A stretch of 64,000 nt of DNA from Paguma larvata (lineage: Eukaryota; Chordata; Mammalia; Carnivora; Viverridae), in assembly GCA_030068075.1 (NCBI GenBank), contig CM057826.1, positions 60,857,312 through 60,921,311 on the forward strand. The letters are read 5' to 3'. Each line of letters opens with the position of its first letter. The stretch's first letter is position 1. Shown one piece after another: positions 21,932 to 33,595 of the stretch. Both the position numbers and the translations under genes were made by a program. The notes under the pieces were generated by a model that made no database searches, was not told the origin of the DNA, and worked only from the letters and a program-made list of their open reading frames with translations.

Positions 21932-21969
21932 TATCTTCCCCCACCCCCCCAAAATAAATGAACATTCAA
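21766..21969 (+). mobile_element. CAN-SINE, sense, with CT expansion
   Basis: Head 'ggggcatctgggtggctccg' and tail 'aaaataaatgaacattc'. The internal CT stretch has grown to about 35 bases (21893-21927). It opposes the antisense SINE 30 bases upstream, making a potential inverted-repeat pair. Confidence 0.92.
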
Positions 21970-22344
21970 GAAAAGGAAATGTATTGAAGGCGATGCTAAC
22001 TACCGAGCTACAACGCCCACATGATGAACTCGATTCACAGATGTTTTCGCTATCTAGGTACAAACAGCTTTGTAAGATTCCCCGCAGCGGAGAGAGGCAC
22101 CGAGATCGGGAACCGCCTTCCCTGAGCCCGTCAGCGGCGTTCCGAGGCTTTCCCCCTGATTGAAAGCCTTCCCAGATTCTTAGCAGGTGGCCGATAGGTG
22201 TGTAGCACTGGATGGGTGGAGAGACGGCAGATCTGAGCTGTCGCCTATCTCTTCTCCCAAAGAACGGTGAGGATCCCTCTGCATTGAGGTCGCGTACATA
22301 CGTGCCCTCAGTCCTGTGCCGGACACACTGGGAATTCTAAGTAG
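21970..22344. other. Unassigned DNA
   Basis: No gene or clear repeat. A possible L2 edge occurs near 22290. Confidence 0.45.
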
Positions 22345-22790
22345 GTGTTAGATGTAGTCACTGAAAGGGTATTTATTGAATGTTTATCATGTGCCAAGCT
22401 CAGGGCTAGGCTCTGGGGAAGAGAGCAGTCACAAGACACAGTCCCTGTCCTGAGGGCCGGAGGGAAGGTGTTGGAGGCACAGAGAAGCACATGTGCAAAG
22501 GCCCAGAGGTCATGGAGGGCAGGCCTTCCTAGGGGGCATTTGGGAAGCTGGTAGGCAGGGGGGACTCAGCAAGAGCTGAGCAGGTGAAGATAAGACAGGC
22601 CTTCAAACCACAGGGCCGAGCTAGACATTTTCCTGAAATCCGGGGGTCTTGGGTAGGCGATGACACGGTCAGCTCCTATGGACTGAAACGGGGTGGTTGG
22701 ATTAGAAAGGGACCACAGTGGAGGTGGAGAAAGGGCAGGGAGAAATTGCAGGCACACATGAGTCAACCGGGGCTGGAACTAGAGCGGAGC
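22345..22790 (-). repeat. L2 LINE, antisense
   Basis: 'gtatttattgaatgtt', 'atcatgtgccaagctc', 'gggctaggctctgggg' and 'acatgtgcaaaggccc' are antisense L2 landmarks, continuing as a diverged tail. Confidence 0.7.
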
Positions 22791-23104
22791 CATAAAGCCG
22801 AGCTCACCGCTCTTCTAATAATCCCGCACTCCATTTCAGTTCACGCTGCTTGTAAACACATCATCCTCTTGGATTTCTGTGTTAACTCTGTAAAGAAAGG
22901 ACTGTTGTTCCTCATTTGCTGGCAAGGCTATTATGGCTCCTGGTGTTAAGCGCCAGGGTTCGGGACCGAGTCAGGTTTGAGACCCCCCTCACCTTATTCC
23001 GATTTGAGGTTGGTGTAACTAAGCACAAAAGTCGTTCCTGTGACAAAGCGGTACCTCCCGGAGTGCTCTGCCTTTGAGGGGGAAAAGTTACGTCTTGGGC
23101 AAGT
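22791..23104. other. Unassigned DNA
   Basis: Nothing recognised. Confidence 0.45.
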
Positions 23105-23290
23105 GGTTTTAGGTTCCTACTCTCTTTGGCTGATCATTATGATGGTTCCTGGAGGTCTTATCGTCCCCGTCTTGAAGCTGAGGAAACGGGGCACTCCAAG
23201 AGTACGTGGCTTGCCCAAACTTACAGACAGCAAGGGAGAGTCAGACCCGGGACTCAAACCTAGATCTTCAGACTCTGAACTCCCTTCTAC
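23105..23290 (-). repeat. MIR SINE
   Basis: 'gtcttgaagctgagg', 'gaaacggggcactccaag' and 'ggcttgcccaaactta' mark an antisense MIR. Confidence 0.75.
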
Positions 23291-23454
23291 GTCTTTATGT
23301 GATTCTAGGAGTCAAGGATTTGACAACATAGAGAACAAAAAGAAAAAAAAAAAAGATAGGTTTATAAAACTCACATTATTTTTACCACAATAAATCTGTT
23401 GCAGTCAGGCTAACAGGGGTCACAGATATGTCTAGATTTAGATCTTGATACAGA

Positions 23455-23560
23455 ACACATGTTTATTGACAAGTTACTATGTGCCAGGCACTGAGTTAAA
23501 TGCCAGGACATGAAATGACTCCATCGGATCATCCACTAGCTCATTAATTGACAACCATTG
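23455..23560 (-). repeat. L2/MIR fragment
   Basis: 'acatgtttattgacaag' plus 'ctatgtgccaggcactg' are shared L2/MIR 5'-antisense landmarks. Family not resolved. Confidence 0.55.
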
Positions 23561-23639
23561 CTTCTGTGTCATTTGCAGGCCAAATTCACCATTCACTTCC
23601 TGTGCGGGAGCATCATTTAAATTAACTTTTGAAAGGGGT

Positions 23640-23830
23640 CGAAGTTGGCCGGATAGAGGGGCGCCCCAGGCAGAGGATAGAGTCTCCGTAAAGGCGCTTC
23701 GTGAAGGTGTGGTGCGATGGTATCGTTGGGCATCGGAGTGGAGTGCAGAACACAGTCAGAGGGCAGAGGCTGGCTCTGGTTTGGAGAGTTGGGGTGGTGG
23801 CCCATGAAGTAAGAAAGGTATGAGTTCTTT
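23640..23830 (-). repeat. Possible L2, antisense
   Basis: 'ccccaggcagaggata' and 'gtgcagaacacagtcag' follow the order of antisense L2. Diverged. Confidence 0.4.
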
Positions 23831-24978
23831 TGTCCCTAGTCAGTTAGGAGGTTATTTTGAGTGCCTCATAAATGGCCGCTCTTGTAGCTCTTGGCTTTCT
23901 GGAAACATACTGGAGAAGGAAATAAGGCCCCTCTGTCCATAAGGGCCATGATGTCTGCCTCCTCAGGGTGAGAAAAGGCAGCCCGCCGTTCCCTGAGTAC
24001 CCCTAATCCTCCCAGCTTCCTTTGCCGCCTTCTCACAGCCCCACAGAAGGGTGCTCACAGCTTTGATCCTGGTATTTGGGGTGCTACTGCTCGTTCATAC
24101 GGTGCAAATGCACTAACCCACTCCACCTGATGCCAGCATCCTTTGCTTGGCCTTTGAGACACTGCCTCAGCCAACCTCATTTGTGGGTGAGAGGGAGAAG
24201 GGACTGCTTCAATAGTCATGCCCGTGGTTGGCCCTTGGAGGCCTGGCTGGGCCCCAAGGAGTCAAGGCTTATGTCCACGACCTCCAAGTCCACTTGGGGT
24301 CCCACGGGTGACTAAGGATCTCAGAGCAAGGCCAGCCAGACCAGGGAGCACCCAGCTCACACTCCGAAGAGCCAGGAGGACAGCTTCTGAAGGTTCAGGT
24401 TGACGACGGTGTCCTGCAAGACCCTGGCCTATGACGTAGATTCACAGGTATTAGAAATGGAAACACCAAGTCACAACGCGGGTGTCTCACATCTCCCCAC
24501 CCCCCCGCCTCATCTCTAACACCTTCCCCAATCCAACCTCGATAAAAAGAAAATCTAGACAAAACCAGCATGCTTGGGTAATGAGCACAAAACAAATCTC
24601 CCGGCCCCACTTCCAATCAGCTGGCCACCTCTAAACCCCTCTACTCTCGACGTTCTAGAGCCATCTCTGGGAACGGATCCTTGCTGATTTTTGAGGTAGG
24701 ATAGGAAACGTCCCACACCAAGTATTTCCACAGTCAGGTAGATGATGTTAATAAGGGAAGCTGATTCTTATCATGAGTTATTTCACATTCTATCAAATTA
24801 TAGTTGACATAAATGCTCCATTCACGCATGCACCCACTTCTACCTGTTAAACACATACAGATAGTCTTTGCATTGAAAGATTGACTAAGGTGTATCAGTT
24901 TTCACCATCCTGTTTTGACAGGAAAATGGACACAAGAAAAATCTCCCTTCCCTCTTCATTATATGAAAAAGATGATCC
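23831..24978. other. Unassigned DNA
   Basis: No gene, RNA or confident repeat in more than 1 kb. An AT-rich part at about 24720-24960 might be an old L1 remnant, but I could not confirm it. Confidence 0.45.
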
Positions 24979-25119
24979 AGGGCACCTGGGGGACTCAGTC
25001 AATTAAGTGTCCGACTCTTGGTTTCAGCTCAGGTCATGATTTCACAGTTCATGAGAGCCCCGCATCGGGCTCACGTTGAGTGTGGAGCTTGCTTGGGATT
25101 CTTTCTATCCCTCTCTCTG

Positions 25120-25181
<62 letters not shown>

Positions 25182-25250
25182 CCTCTCCTGCTCGCATGCA
25201 TACCACATACATGCATGTGCTCTCTTATTCTCTCAAAATAAATAAATAAC
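24979..25250 (+). mobile_element. CAN-SINE with a long CT microsatellite
   Basis: Head 'agggcacctgggggactcag', then a CT dinucleotide expansion of about 60 bases (25120-25178), and tail 'tctcaaaataaataaataac'. The B-box region is partly deleted. It shows microsatellite growth from the CT-rich SINE segment. Confidence 0.92.
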
Positions 25251-25290
25251 AAGAAATAATGTGTATGTCAAATATTCTTGTTCTAAATGT

Positions 25291-25425
25291 TGACAATTAT
25301 TTTAAGGGCGCCTGAGTGGCTCAGTCAGTTAAGCATCTGACTTTGGCTCGGGTCATGATCTCACGGCTCGCGGGCACAAATCCTGCATTGGGCTCCGCAC
25401 CGACAGCTCAGAGCCTGCTTGGAAT

Positions 25426-25456
<31 letters not shown>

Positions 25457-25576
25457 ACTCTCGCCTCTCTCTGCCCCTCCCCCACTTGTGCATGCAGGCA
25501 CGCATTCTCTCTCTCTCTCAAAAATAAAGAGATGAAACAAAAAATAAAATAAAATAAAATTTGGCAATTATTTTAA
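25291..25576 (+). mobile_element. CAN-SINE with target duplication
   Basis: Element at 25306-25561 with head 'gggcgcctgagtggctcag', enlarged CT segments, and an AAAAT-repeat tail. The 15-bp duplication 'tgacaattattttaa' / 'tggcaattattttaa' (25291-25305, 25562-25576) differs by one base. It lies head-to-tail with the preceding SINE. Confidence 0.95.
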
Positions 25577-25895
25577 ATTAAAATTTTAAAAAAAGAAAAA
25601 CCACCATGCAGGCCAAAATAGACAAGGTCCATTGGCCAGGTCCAGCCCTGGGCCAACCCGTGCACAACCTCTGGTGTTTTTCTGTGGCACCTGGTACGGT
25701 CTGCAAGTACGCATCCGTTGGCAGGTTGACTTGCTCATCGTGAGCACTCCCGTGATCTTAAGGAACCACCACTCCTAATTGGAATCCCTTCCTTGCCAGT
25801 ACTCACTGGGGGACTAAGCCAACTCCGTACTCCTCCCGGGGCCTCAGGGTCCCTGTGCACGATCAAAGATTACACTAGGCTGGTTTTTTTCAAAC
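25577..25895. other. Unassigned DNA
   Basis: Nothing recognised. Confidence 0.45.
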
Positions 25896-25899
25896 TCTC

Positions 25900-26571
25900 C
25901 TGATCGAAATGATCAACAGGTCACAGAAAAGGAGCCACGAATGGCTCTTAAACACGCGAACGGAAGTTCAGCCTCGTTCAGCCTGGGGGAGCTCTCGTTT
26001 CCCCGACACCCAGATATTAAAAGCCAACGGTGTGGAGAGGGTGAAGAAAGCATCTTTCTCCTCTATCGTTGGCCGCATGCGCACCGCCACGGCTCCTCAG
26101 GGGCAAGGTGTCCAGGCCAATCAAAACCACAAATCCGCAGGCTCTTGGCCCAGTCGGGCCACTTCTAGAACCATTTCTTCATCACGTACGTATGTGAAAT
26201 GATGTCGGTGCAAAATGACTTATTTCAGCGTCATTGGCATTGGCAGAAGATCAGAAACGACCTACGTGTCTACCAACAGGGGATTGATTAGAGTTCCCTT
26301 CTACACCGGATTACCAGCAGTGTGCCGCCAAACGGGTAGCAACCAGCACTCCAGCCTTTCGCTGCCTTTGTCCGTGGGGAAAGTAGGTCTACCAGGGCCA
26401 ACTTCAAGCTCCTGACACGAGGTCACTGAACTCGGACTTGAGAAGAGATAGGACTTCGTCGGCTCTCGCACGTCCCTGCTTTTATTAACTGGTAGGAAAA
26501 GATCTCCGCGGTGTCTCGAATGAGAAAAAGAAAGAAAGATGCAGAAGAGTGTGCATGACATGCTTTCGTTT

Positions 26572-26612
<41 letters not shown>

Positions 26613-26690
26613 TACAGAACGTAACATTCAGAACATACATTCTGGCTCATAGATCCCAGATCTCACACCCGTGTGCATGCACACAGAACC
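25900..26690 (+). mobile_element. Old L1M-type 3' region
   Basis: Landmarks of an old L1 in order: 'gaatggctcttaaacacg', 'gttcagcctcgttcagc', 'agaagatcagaaacgacc', 'ctaccaacaggggattg', 'agatgcagaagagtgtg'. Strongly diverged with many C/G differences. A CA repeat occupies 26575-26610. Confidence 0.65.
26575..26610 (+). repeat. (CA)18 microsatellite
   Basis: A pure CA dinucleotide array, likely polymorphic, at the end of the L1 remnant. Confidence 0.97.
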
Positions 26691-26699
26691 ATTAATTTG

Positions 26700-27685
26700 G
26701 CTATGATTGGCAGCTGGGACCTAGTGGCGTGGGAAGAGAGTGGAGAAAAATGCTTTACTATTGCCCTTTTATAGCGTGTCCATTATCAAGGACGCCAATG
26801 TCTAACGGATCCGAAAATTTCATTAAGAATGCCACGGATCGCCTGGAAGACTTACTGAATACTGATTTCCTGCCCTCCTCTGGGGGGAATTCTGACGTGA
26901 TAGCCTCGGTTCTAGGGCTGAGGAAATCTGGTTTTAGCAGGTGTCTCAGATGCGTCTTAAGATTAGGCAAATATGGGTGGCATTGCCTAGTCCGAACATC
27001 CCATTTAACAAGGACTAGAAACCGTGGCCAACAGAGGAGAGGGCTTGGCCACAGGGCGCCCCGGGAGTAAGGGCTGAGCCACCCGTAGCCTGGGCCACGT
27101 CCAGTGCTGCCCCGGGGCAGATCTTGAGACACCAAGACAGACCCAGGGAGGGATGTGACCTGTCTGGGTCCCCACAGCCACAGCCCAGGAGAATCCTATC
27201 CAACTACCCACGAACTCTGCCTTCTTGGTCTCCAACCCACACCCTGAACAATTGGGTTCAAACCCACTAGTCAGTGTCAGTCAACACCCTATTCTCAGAT
27301 GAAAACACGGACCCAGATGACAAGGGACAGAGCACAGGGTCCCTTTCTGTTAGCCCTGGCATGTAAAGTATCATCTATTCCCTTCCCAGCATTCATCGCC
27401 AGCTATTTCCTGAAGAAAAGAGAGCAGCGAGAAAGGAGGGGTGAGGGGTGTTGGGCAGCGAAAGGAAAGAAAGAAGAAAAGAAAGGCCGTTTCTCCCGCA
27501 GCGCTTTGCCAACAGCATCGGACAGGCTTGGCCGCCATCGGTCCCTCTGTGTCGCCTGTGTCTCCCTACCTGCCTTTTACGCGCATAATGAACCGTGTGT
27601 TTTCAAAAAATGGCAACTCGTGCCTCCATCTGAAACAACCGACTCAGCCCCGGGACAAAATGAATCAAGTTCTTCGGGCTTTTTT
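26700..27685. other. Unassigned DNA
   Basis: No gene recognised. There is a purine-rich segment at about 27410-27490 and a T run at 27680-27696. Frames of up to 168 codons have no domain. Confidence 0.5.
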
Positions 27686-27689
27686 TTTT

Positions 27690-27925
27690 TTTTTTTAACT
27701 TCAATTAACGCGAAGGCCGAAGTGTATCAGAGGTGCAAATCCCCGTGCGTTCCGGGACCACAAACGGGGATGCGGCAGAGTGCGCGCCGCGAGTTAGGTC
27801 TTTAAGTGCTCACTGGAGACACTTGTAATCATGTTTTATTACTGGTCTCCTCCCCGGCATAATGAACTTTGATGAAATAATAAAGCGGCCGTGGCGCCTG
27901 AGCAGGCGGGCTGGCAGCCTCACCA
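27690..27925. promoter_or_regulatory. Candidate conserved element C
   Basis: A repeat-free stretch with CAATTA (27702-27707), 'cacttgtaatcatgtttt', CTTTGATG (27867-27874; TCF/LEF-like) and 'gaaataataaagcgg', next to GC-rich sequence. Enhancer-like motif texture. Conservation not tested. Confidence 0.35.
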
Positions 27926-28159
27926 GCTAAGACCTCCCATGAGTACAATAGCTGGAACTGGGGGCCCGGCTCCAGCGGCCGCGGGGTGGAAAAACCACCC
28001 TGCGCTCCCCACCTCCTGGCCGCCGGGCCTGCCCACGGAGTCACAGACACGCCACGGCCAGTTGGGGATCGGGAACAGGCCAGGAAGTCCGGGGCTCACG
28101 GAGTCTCGGCACAGGAGTGGGGACTCGAGGTGGGCACACACCTCTCACCACCCCGGGGT
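27926..28159. other. GC-rich DNA
   Basis: GC-rich with scattered CpGs, no exon recognised. Confidence 0.45.
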
Positions 28160-28265
28160 TCGTTCAGAAGGGGCAACCGAGGCCCAGAGAGGCCACACGG
28201 CCCCACCCGGGTCCCGAAGTGGCAGAGAGGATACTAGAAGCCAGGTTTCCAGGCTCCTAATCAAG
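28160..28265 (-). repeat. MIR SINE fragment
   Basis: 'aaccgaggcccagagag' then 'gccacacggccccac' resemble an antisense MIR core. Confidence 0.5.
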
Positions 28266-28724
28266 TGGGTATCCTCACCTTCGGGGGAGCCTTGGAACCA
28301 GAGAGTCCCGACCTTGCGGAAGCTTTGAAACCTTAGATTCCGGGGTGCCACCGAGATGCCGGTGCAGGAGCCCCGTCGGCAAGCCAGCGATCTGTGTTTC
28401 TCCCAAGTCGTTCAGAAGGCCAGCCACAGGCAGTGGGGACGCCGGAGGTGGCGGGGTGTTCAAAGTCCTCGCCAAGCGAATGTTGCTAGTTCTTGCAGCT
28501 TTAGGTGCAGTCGTGTCCCCCGGTCCCTTGGGACTTCTGGAATCAGACCCCGCATTTTAGCCCTCCTACGGTTCGACCACGGCTGGATCCCTCAGACAGG
28601 GCCCAGGGTGCGTGCTGAGGGTGTGACTCTGTCGTGACAGAGAAACAACACCTTTCTGCGGAAGGTCCTGGTGATGACAACCTCTGCCCTGAGCAGCCAC
28701 GGCCTGGACGCTGGTGCCCCCAAG
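28266..28724. other. Unassigned GC-rich DNA
   Basis: Nothing recognised. Confidence 0.45.
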
Positions 28725-28800
28725 GAGCTCAGATTATCCCCATTTCACAGACGGGGAACCAAGACCAAAGAAGCGGTCAGGAACGTCACATCCAAGGTCT
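28725..28800 (-). repeat. MIR SINE fragment
   Basis: 'attatccccatttcacag' and 'acggggaaccaagacc' are the antisense MIR core. Confidence 0.65.
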
Positions 28801-29104
28801 TTCAAATGCTTTTTTCTTCTGAACCCCCTTTCTTCTTGCTGATGAGTGTCAAGGAGGAGGGGCTGCCCCCTGGGACGTCTCGGCCGGGAATTGTATTTTC
28901 CGGCTGATTCGTCGGGAGGCCTCTTGAGGAGAACCCCTGCCCCCCTTCGGTGTCAGACCGGACGGGTTCGTTCTTTCAAAAGCACAAGCAGGTAGGCGGA
29001 GGTATGGAAAACGCCTTGGGAACGAAACTTCGTTTTTTACGTCACATTGTCCACAACTTACCTTAAAGGCACTCTAAGCTGTGAGGCGAGTGTGTGTGTG
29101 AGTC
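28801..29104. other. Unassigned DNA
   Basis: Nothing recognised. Confidence 0.45.
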
Positions 29105-29515
29105 AATTATTTTTACTTCCGAAGCGACTTTGCTGAGGCACATTTTATGTGTCGTTGAATTCATTCGTTTCGAGGGTACGATTCGGCGATGTTCTAGTAA
29201 ATCTACAGAGTTGTGCGTCGTCACCCTCAGTCAGTCCTAGGACGTTCTCGGCACCCCCGTAATGCCCTTCACACACACGTACTGTTTGTCCTTCACCCCC
29301 ACCCCGGTGACCCCTCGTTTCCTTTGTCTCCCCAGATTTGTTTTTTTTTCTGGACATTGCATCTGAACGGAGCGGTAGCTTGTCACGGAGGGTAATATTC
29401 GTGAGACTCCTCCAAGCCATCGCAGGGGCCCGCAGCTCATCCTTTTTATTGCCGAATAGTATTCCATTGTACGGATGGACCTCGGTGTGTCCATCCGTTA
29501 TGTGTGAGTTACTTG
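29105..29515 (-). mobile_element. Old L1 3' region, antisense
   Basis: 'gggtacgattcggcg', 'ctacagagttgtgcg', 'tttttattgccgaatag' and 'tattccattgtacgg' are antisense L1 3' UTR/ORF2-end landmarks. It carries extra CpGs relative to the family as I remember it. Confidence 0.8.
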
Positions 29516-31184
29516 TATCCACGCCCTGGGGAAGACAGTTACTATTCAAAGGACCCTTGTTGGGAACCCACATTCTCTAGGCGCTTCAAATCGTCTCACC
29601 CAAATCCGCGCCAGACGGTTGGCTGTTTAGGATACGAGGTGTGGGGGGTCGTATTCCTTTGGCGAAGCGAGTGTTGCTTCAGAAATATGGCGGCCGTTCC
29701 TCTCTGTCCGGTGCTCTGCCCCATTAGCATGGACTCTGTTGGTTCCACGAGAAGTTCGGCTTCATCTTTGAGGAGACCACGCAGCATCCACAACAGAGCG
29801 AGTCTGTCCTAGAAAGGACTTGTCAGGACACCTGAGGACAGAGAGCTAGGACTTTGCTCCTTTTACAGGAACCGAAGCTCGTTGGTGGGGACTTCTTTCT
29901 CCCTTGTTACTCCAGAAATGATGATGGGTAACAAGATTCCACCTGACCCTTGTGTTCAGTACACCGCACGCGAGTACGAAGCTGCAGGGAGGAAAGACAC
30001 AGCCCCCTGACCTCCCCCCACATGGTTGCCAAAAGACACTGACGACTGGGCAGATTGGCTTAGATCCGTTTGCGGCACTCCCGAGACTATCTGTCGAGTG
30101 CCTCGGTACCGGGTGCTGGTATAGGGTGTGGGAGGCATTACTACCACCAGCCCTGGAAGTGTGGCAGGGACACGTGACCGCTTCTGGACGAGAAGACATG
30201 AGCACAGATGGCGGTGCCCCTTCCAGTGCGAGGTCGCCATTGCTGGTGTCGGGCTCCACCCTTCCTGCGGGGAGCCCTGGGGTCGTGAGTTGAGAAGGCA
30301 AGTCCTTTGACCTGGGGGGGCCTGACAGTACCCCGAGCAGAACCCCCCTCTACTTGTGCTGGCCCTCCAGCATGAGCTAGAAATAAATCTGCGTGGCTTT
30401 AAGTCCTGGGGGCGGGGCGGGGAGGTTTTGCACCTGATGAAGCAGAATCCAGCCTCTCCTGAGTGACAACCAAGGTAGCACTTGGAAGCCGTGTCCTTAC
30501 ACTCATGGAACTGGCAGGGAGGCGGAGCTGTCAGGGATTAATGACACCGTTAAAAGCAAACCTGGAGAATGGCAGGCTGTGATAACACACGGTGCCTTCA
30601 GAATAGACGTGGAAGGCTCTGGAAGGCTCTGAAGCTTGTCCGGGGCAGTCAGAGAGAAAGGTGAGCGAAAGCTCCCCCGAGGAGGCGTTGGGTTCTCCTT
30701 CAGAGGCAACACCAGTGTGACGGTGCAGAAGCTCAGAGACCTTGCCAGGCATTGATGAGAGCCGGCAATGACCCTGCAAAGAAGGAGACCAGTCACCACG
30801 CACCTCTCTCTGCCCCTCCCCATATCCCATCCCCCAGACAACCGGGACGGCAGTAAAGACAGCGGGCCAGCCTGGGGCTCGGTGCCCGGGCTCTGGACAC
30901 GCCGCTCTCTTGAGCAACCCCGTGGCCCGACAGATGGCCCCGCCGGAGAGGTGACCCCAGAGCCCTCTCACACCGAGTGCCTCAGGACCCTGGCACTGCC
31001 GGTTTCCACTGAGGGAACCGAAGGATCAAGCCACCAATTTAATAGTTTTAACTACGATGTAAAGTTGTTATTCACACATATGGTAATAACAGTATTTCAT
31101 CTTTGTGCTTTCAAGTTTACAAAACACTCTCACCTAAGAGTGAAAACGCGTTCGCGTGTAGGAAAAACATTCCAACAGCTTCCT
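29516..31184. other. Unassigned DNA (~1.7 kb)
   Basis: No gene, RNA or confident repeat. There is a direct 10-bp repeat GGAAGGCTCT at about 30610-30629. AT-rich, non-repetitive sequence at about 31025-31140 could be a small conserved element, but the motifs are weak. Frames of up to 151 codons on both strands are not credible genes. Confidence 0.5.
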
Positions 31185-31600
31185 AGTCATTTAGAATAAA
31201 ATGCAAATTCCTGAGTATGAGGACGGCCAGGCCCTGGATGACGCTGGCTCCGCCCACCTCTCCATCCCCATCGGACCCCTGATTCGAGTTCCTCCTTGTG
31301 CCCGGGGCCTCGCTGCGACTCACACCACGCATGCCCACTCGGAGCCTTCAAACGTGCAGGTCCTTCCACCCAGCACACACCCCAGGTCAGGGGCGGGAAG
31401 GCCCCTTCATTTCTCCTTGGGCTCACGTGTCTTTTCATCAAAGAGAAGGTTCCTCACCACTGAATGGGGCCGCTTCCCTGCCTCCGGTCTCTATCCCAAA
31501 ACCTGGTCTTACTCCCTTCTCTACAGGTGCCTCGATCCGGTATAAATAATTTCCTTCCCCATTGTCTGTATCCTCAACCTGCTGTGAGGGTGGAGACCGA
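31185..31600 (+). repeat. L2 LINE 3' region (diverged)
   Basis: 'aaaatgcaaattcctgag', 'ccaggccctggatgac', 'ccacctctccatcccc' and later C/T-rich blocks follow the order of L2 3' sequence. Confidence 0.55.
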
Positions 31601-31639
31601 TTTCTCTTGGGCTGCCAACACCTGGAATCGTTCATTGGG

Positions 31640-31750
31640 TTGTCAGGTTACGTAATCTCCACTGTGGCCCGAGTCGGAGAAGTGAAGTGGTCTGCCCGCT
31701 GTCCCAGGCCTAACGGTTAGTAGGAGGAGGGAGATTCCAGATCATCCGGC
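31640..31750 (-). repeat. MIR SINE fragment
   Basis: 'taatctccactgtggccc' and 'gtctgcccgctgtccc' suggest an antisense MIR. Weak. Confidence 0.4.
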
Positions 31751-32476
31751 CCCTGAGTCCATGGCTTTCTCCACGCCCCCCAGCCAAGCCTCACCACCCA
31801 GCGTCTTGGGCCCTGGGCTTGTCTCACGAAGAGCCTCTCTCTACTGACAGCCACGTGGCAACAGGGCCGATGAACTAATTCGCGCTAAAAGGTGACTGGC
31901 TGATAGCTGCTTATCTCCCGACCTTCCCGGGAGGACTTGGATTTTAATAAAGGAGCGAGAAGGGTTGCATGAGGCCATCGGAAACCGATGGGGCCTGGCC
32001 TGGCGCCAGCCACTGTGAAGTCTGGTTCTGAATGAAGCAACTCCCAGGTCACTACCGCTTGGAAGCCATCTCACAGACCGTTCTCTCAAGTCAGCTCCCA
32101 GGTCAGGACAATGAAATTTGGCCTCTCCCAGGCCCGGCTTAGGTAGGTGGTCCTGAGACCCTCGCTGCTCATTCACCGAAGGCCTCACTTTAGCTTCATC
32201 AGTCAACGGAACGATACATCTGTCACGTCAGACTATAATAAGGTCTGGTCCACTTCACAGCTTTAAATATGTGTCCTGTCTCTGAACCAGACTTAAACTT
32301 TTTTAATAAAATAAAGTACATAGAATAGAAATACTTAATAATAATAAATTGATATAATATACATAAATTAAATATATAATATAATACAAATAAAATAGAA
32401 GACTAGTCACTCACTACCGTATGAATAGCACAGTGACATTAATTGTAACATTCTTGGCCGATAGCCTGAACCATTT
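31751..32476. other. Unassigned DNA with an AT-rich end
   Basis: Nothing recognised in the first part. About 32290-32405 is a TAAAT-rich low-complexity stretch. Confidence 0.5.
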
Positions 32477-32741
32477 GATGTGAATTTTTATTTTTTATTT
32501 TTTATTTTTTTAATTTTTTTAACGTTTTTATTTTATTTTTGAGAGACATAGAGACAGAGCGTGAGCAGGGGAAGGGCAGAGAGAGAGGGAGACACAGAAT
32601 CCGAAGCAGGCTCCAGGCTCCGAGCCGTCAGCACAGAGCCCAACGTGGGGCTCGAACTCACAGACCGTGAGATCATGACCTGAGCCGAAGTCGGCCGCCC
32701 AACCGACGGAGCCACCCAGACGCCCCCGATGTGAATTTTTA
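32477..32741 (-). mobile_element. CAN-SINE, antisense, with exact 14-bp target duplication
   Basis: Element at 32491-32727, starting with a T-rich tail complement and ending 'gagccacccagacgccccc'. The duplication 'gatgtgaattttta' is exact at 32477-32490 and 32728-32741. Confidence 0.97.
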
Positions 32742-33509
32742 AATACAGCATTAGTAGCTCTGATTTGGCATTTGTGTGTGTTTCGAAACACGCCCAGGCT
32801 CCCCGCACTCTGCAATCACTCTATTTCTAAGCGGCCTCCCAAAAAACAAAGCAGAATATGAAATTATTTGGAGTGCTAACTCCCATTCTTCGCGCAGAAG
32901 CCTGGAGAACTTGGAGCGGAAGGTGTCCTTCGTCGTTTAGAGGCGGGGAGCGAGCCCTCCCCCCACCACGATGGGAGGCGCTCGGCCTGGATGGGAACCT
33001 GACTTTGCCTTAACCGTTTCAAGGGTCCCCAAGAGCGCTCTCCCACGGGTCCGTGATCCCAGCCAGAGATGAGAACAGAGTTCGGGTCGCTGGCCTCCTC
33101 CCTCCCCACCCTCAGTGGGTGGGATCCAAGCCCTCTGCCCCTGCACTTCTGCACCTGCTCAACAGTCTCCTTTTGCCGTCTGCTCCGGGTGGGGGGAAAG
33201 GGGGGGAGAACACCGGTAAGAGAGGAGATTAGCTGCCGAATCCCGCTCCCCGCCCTTACACAATGCCGGGGGGTAACGCCTCTGAAGCTTGGCGACTGGC
33301 CACAGTCTGGAAGGAGCCCTGCAGGAGTGATGGCGGGGAGGCTGGAGGCCGCATGAGGGTTTGCGGTAGGTAAGCGGAAAACATCCTCGGAAGGAGAGTG
33401 TAAGTGTGTCCGTGTGTAAGGGGACGATTGACCACACGTGCCCGCGTGCTGACGCGTGTGGTGGAGAGACAAGAGAACCAAAAAGCCCAAGAGCTAGGAA
33501 AGCCTTGGA
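32742..33509. other. Unassigned GC-rich DNA
   Basis: There is a 204-codon antisense open frame (32876-33490) without recognisable domain or codon signal. Its long frames reflect GC-rich composition. Confidence 0.5.
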
Positions 33510-33595
33510 GACCCATCGAGTTCTAGCGCCTGCCTTTCGGATGGGGAAACCGAGGCTGAAACAAAGGAAAGGACTGGCCTCAGGTCTGGCTCCTG
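33510..33595 (-). repeat. MIR SINE fragment
   Basis: 'cggatggggaaaccgagg' is the antisense MIR core. Confidence 0.5.

Noticed and set aside
32876..33490. 204-codon minus-strand open frame
   Set aside because: GC-rich DNA with long frames on both strands, no domain, no splice context and no similarity I recognise.
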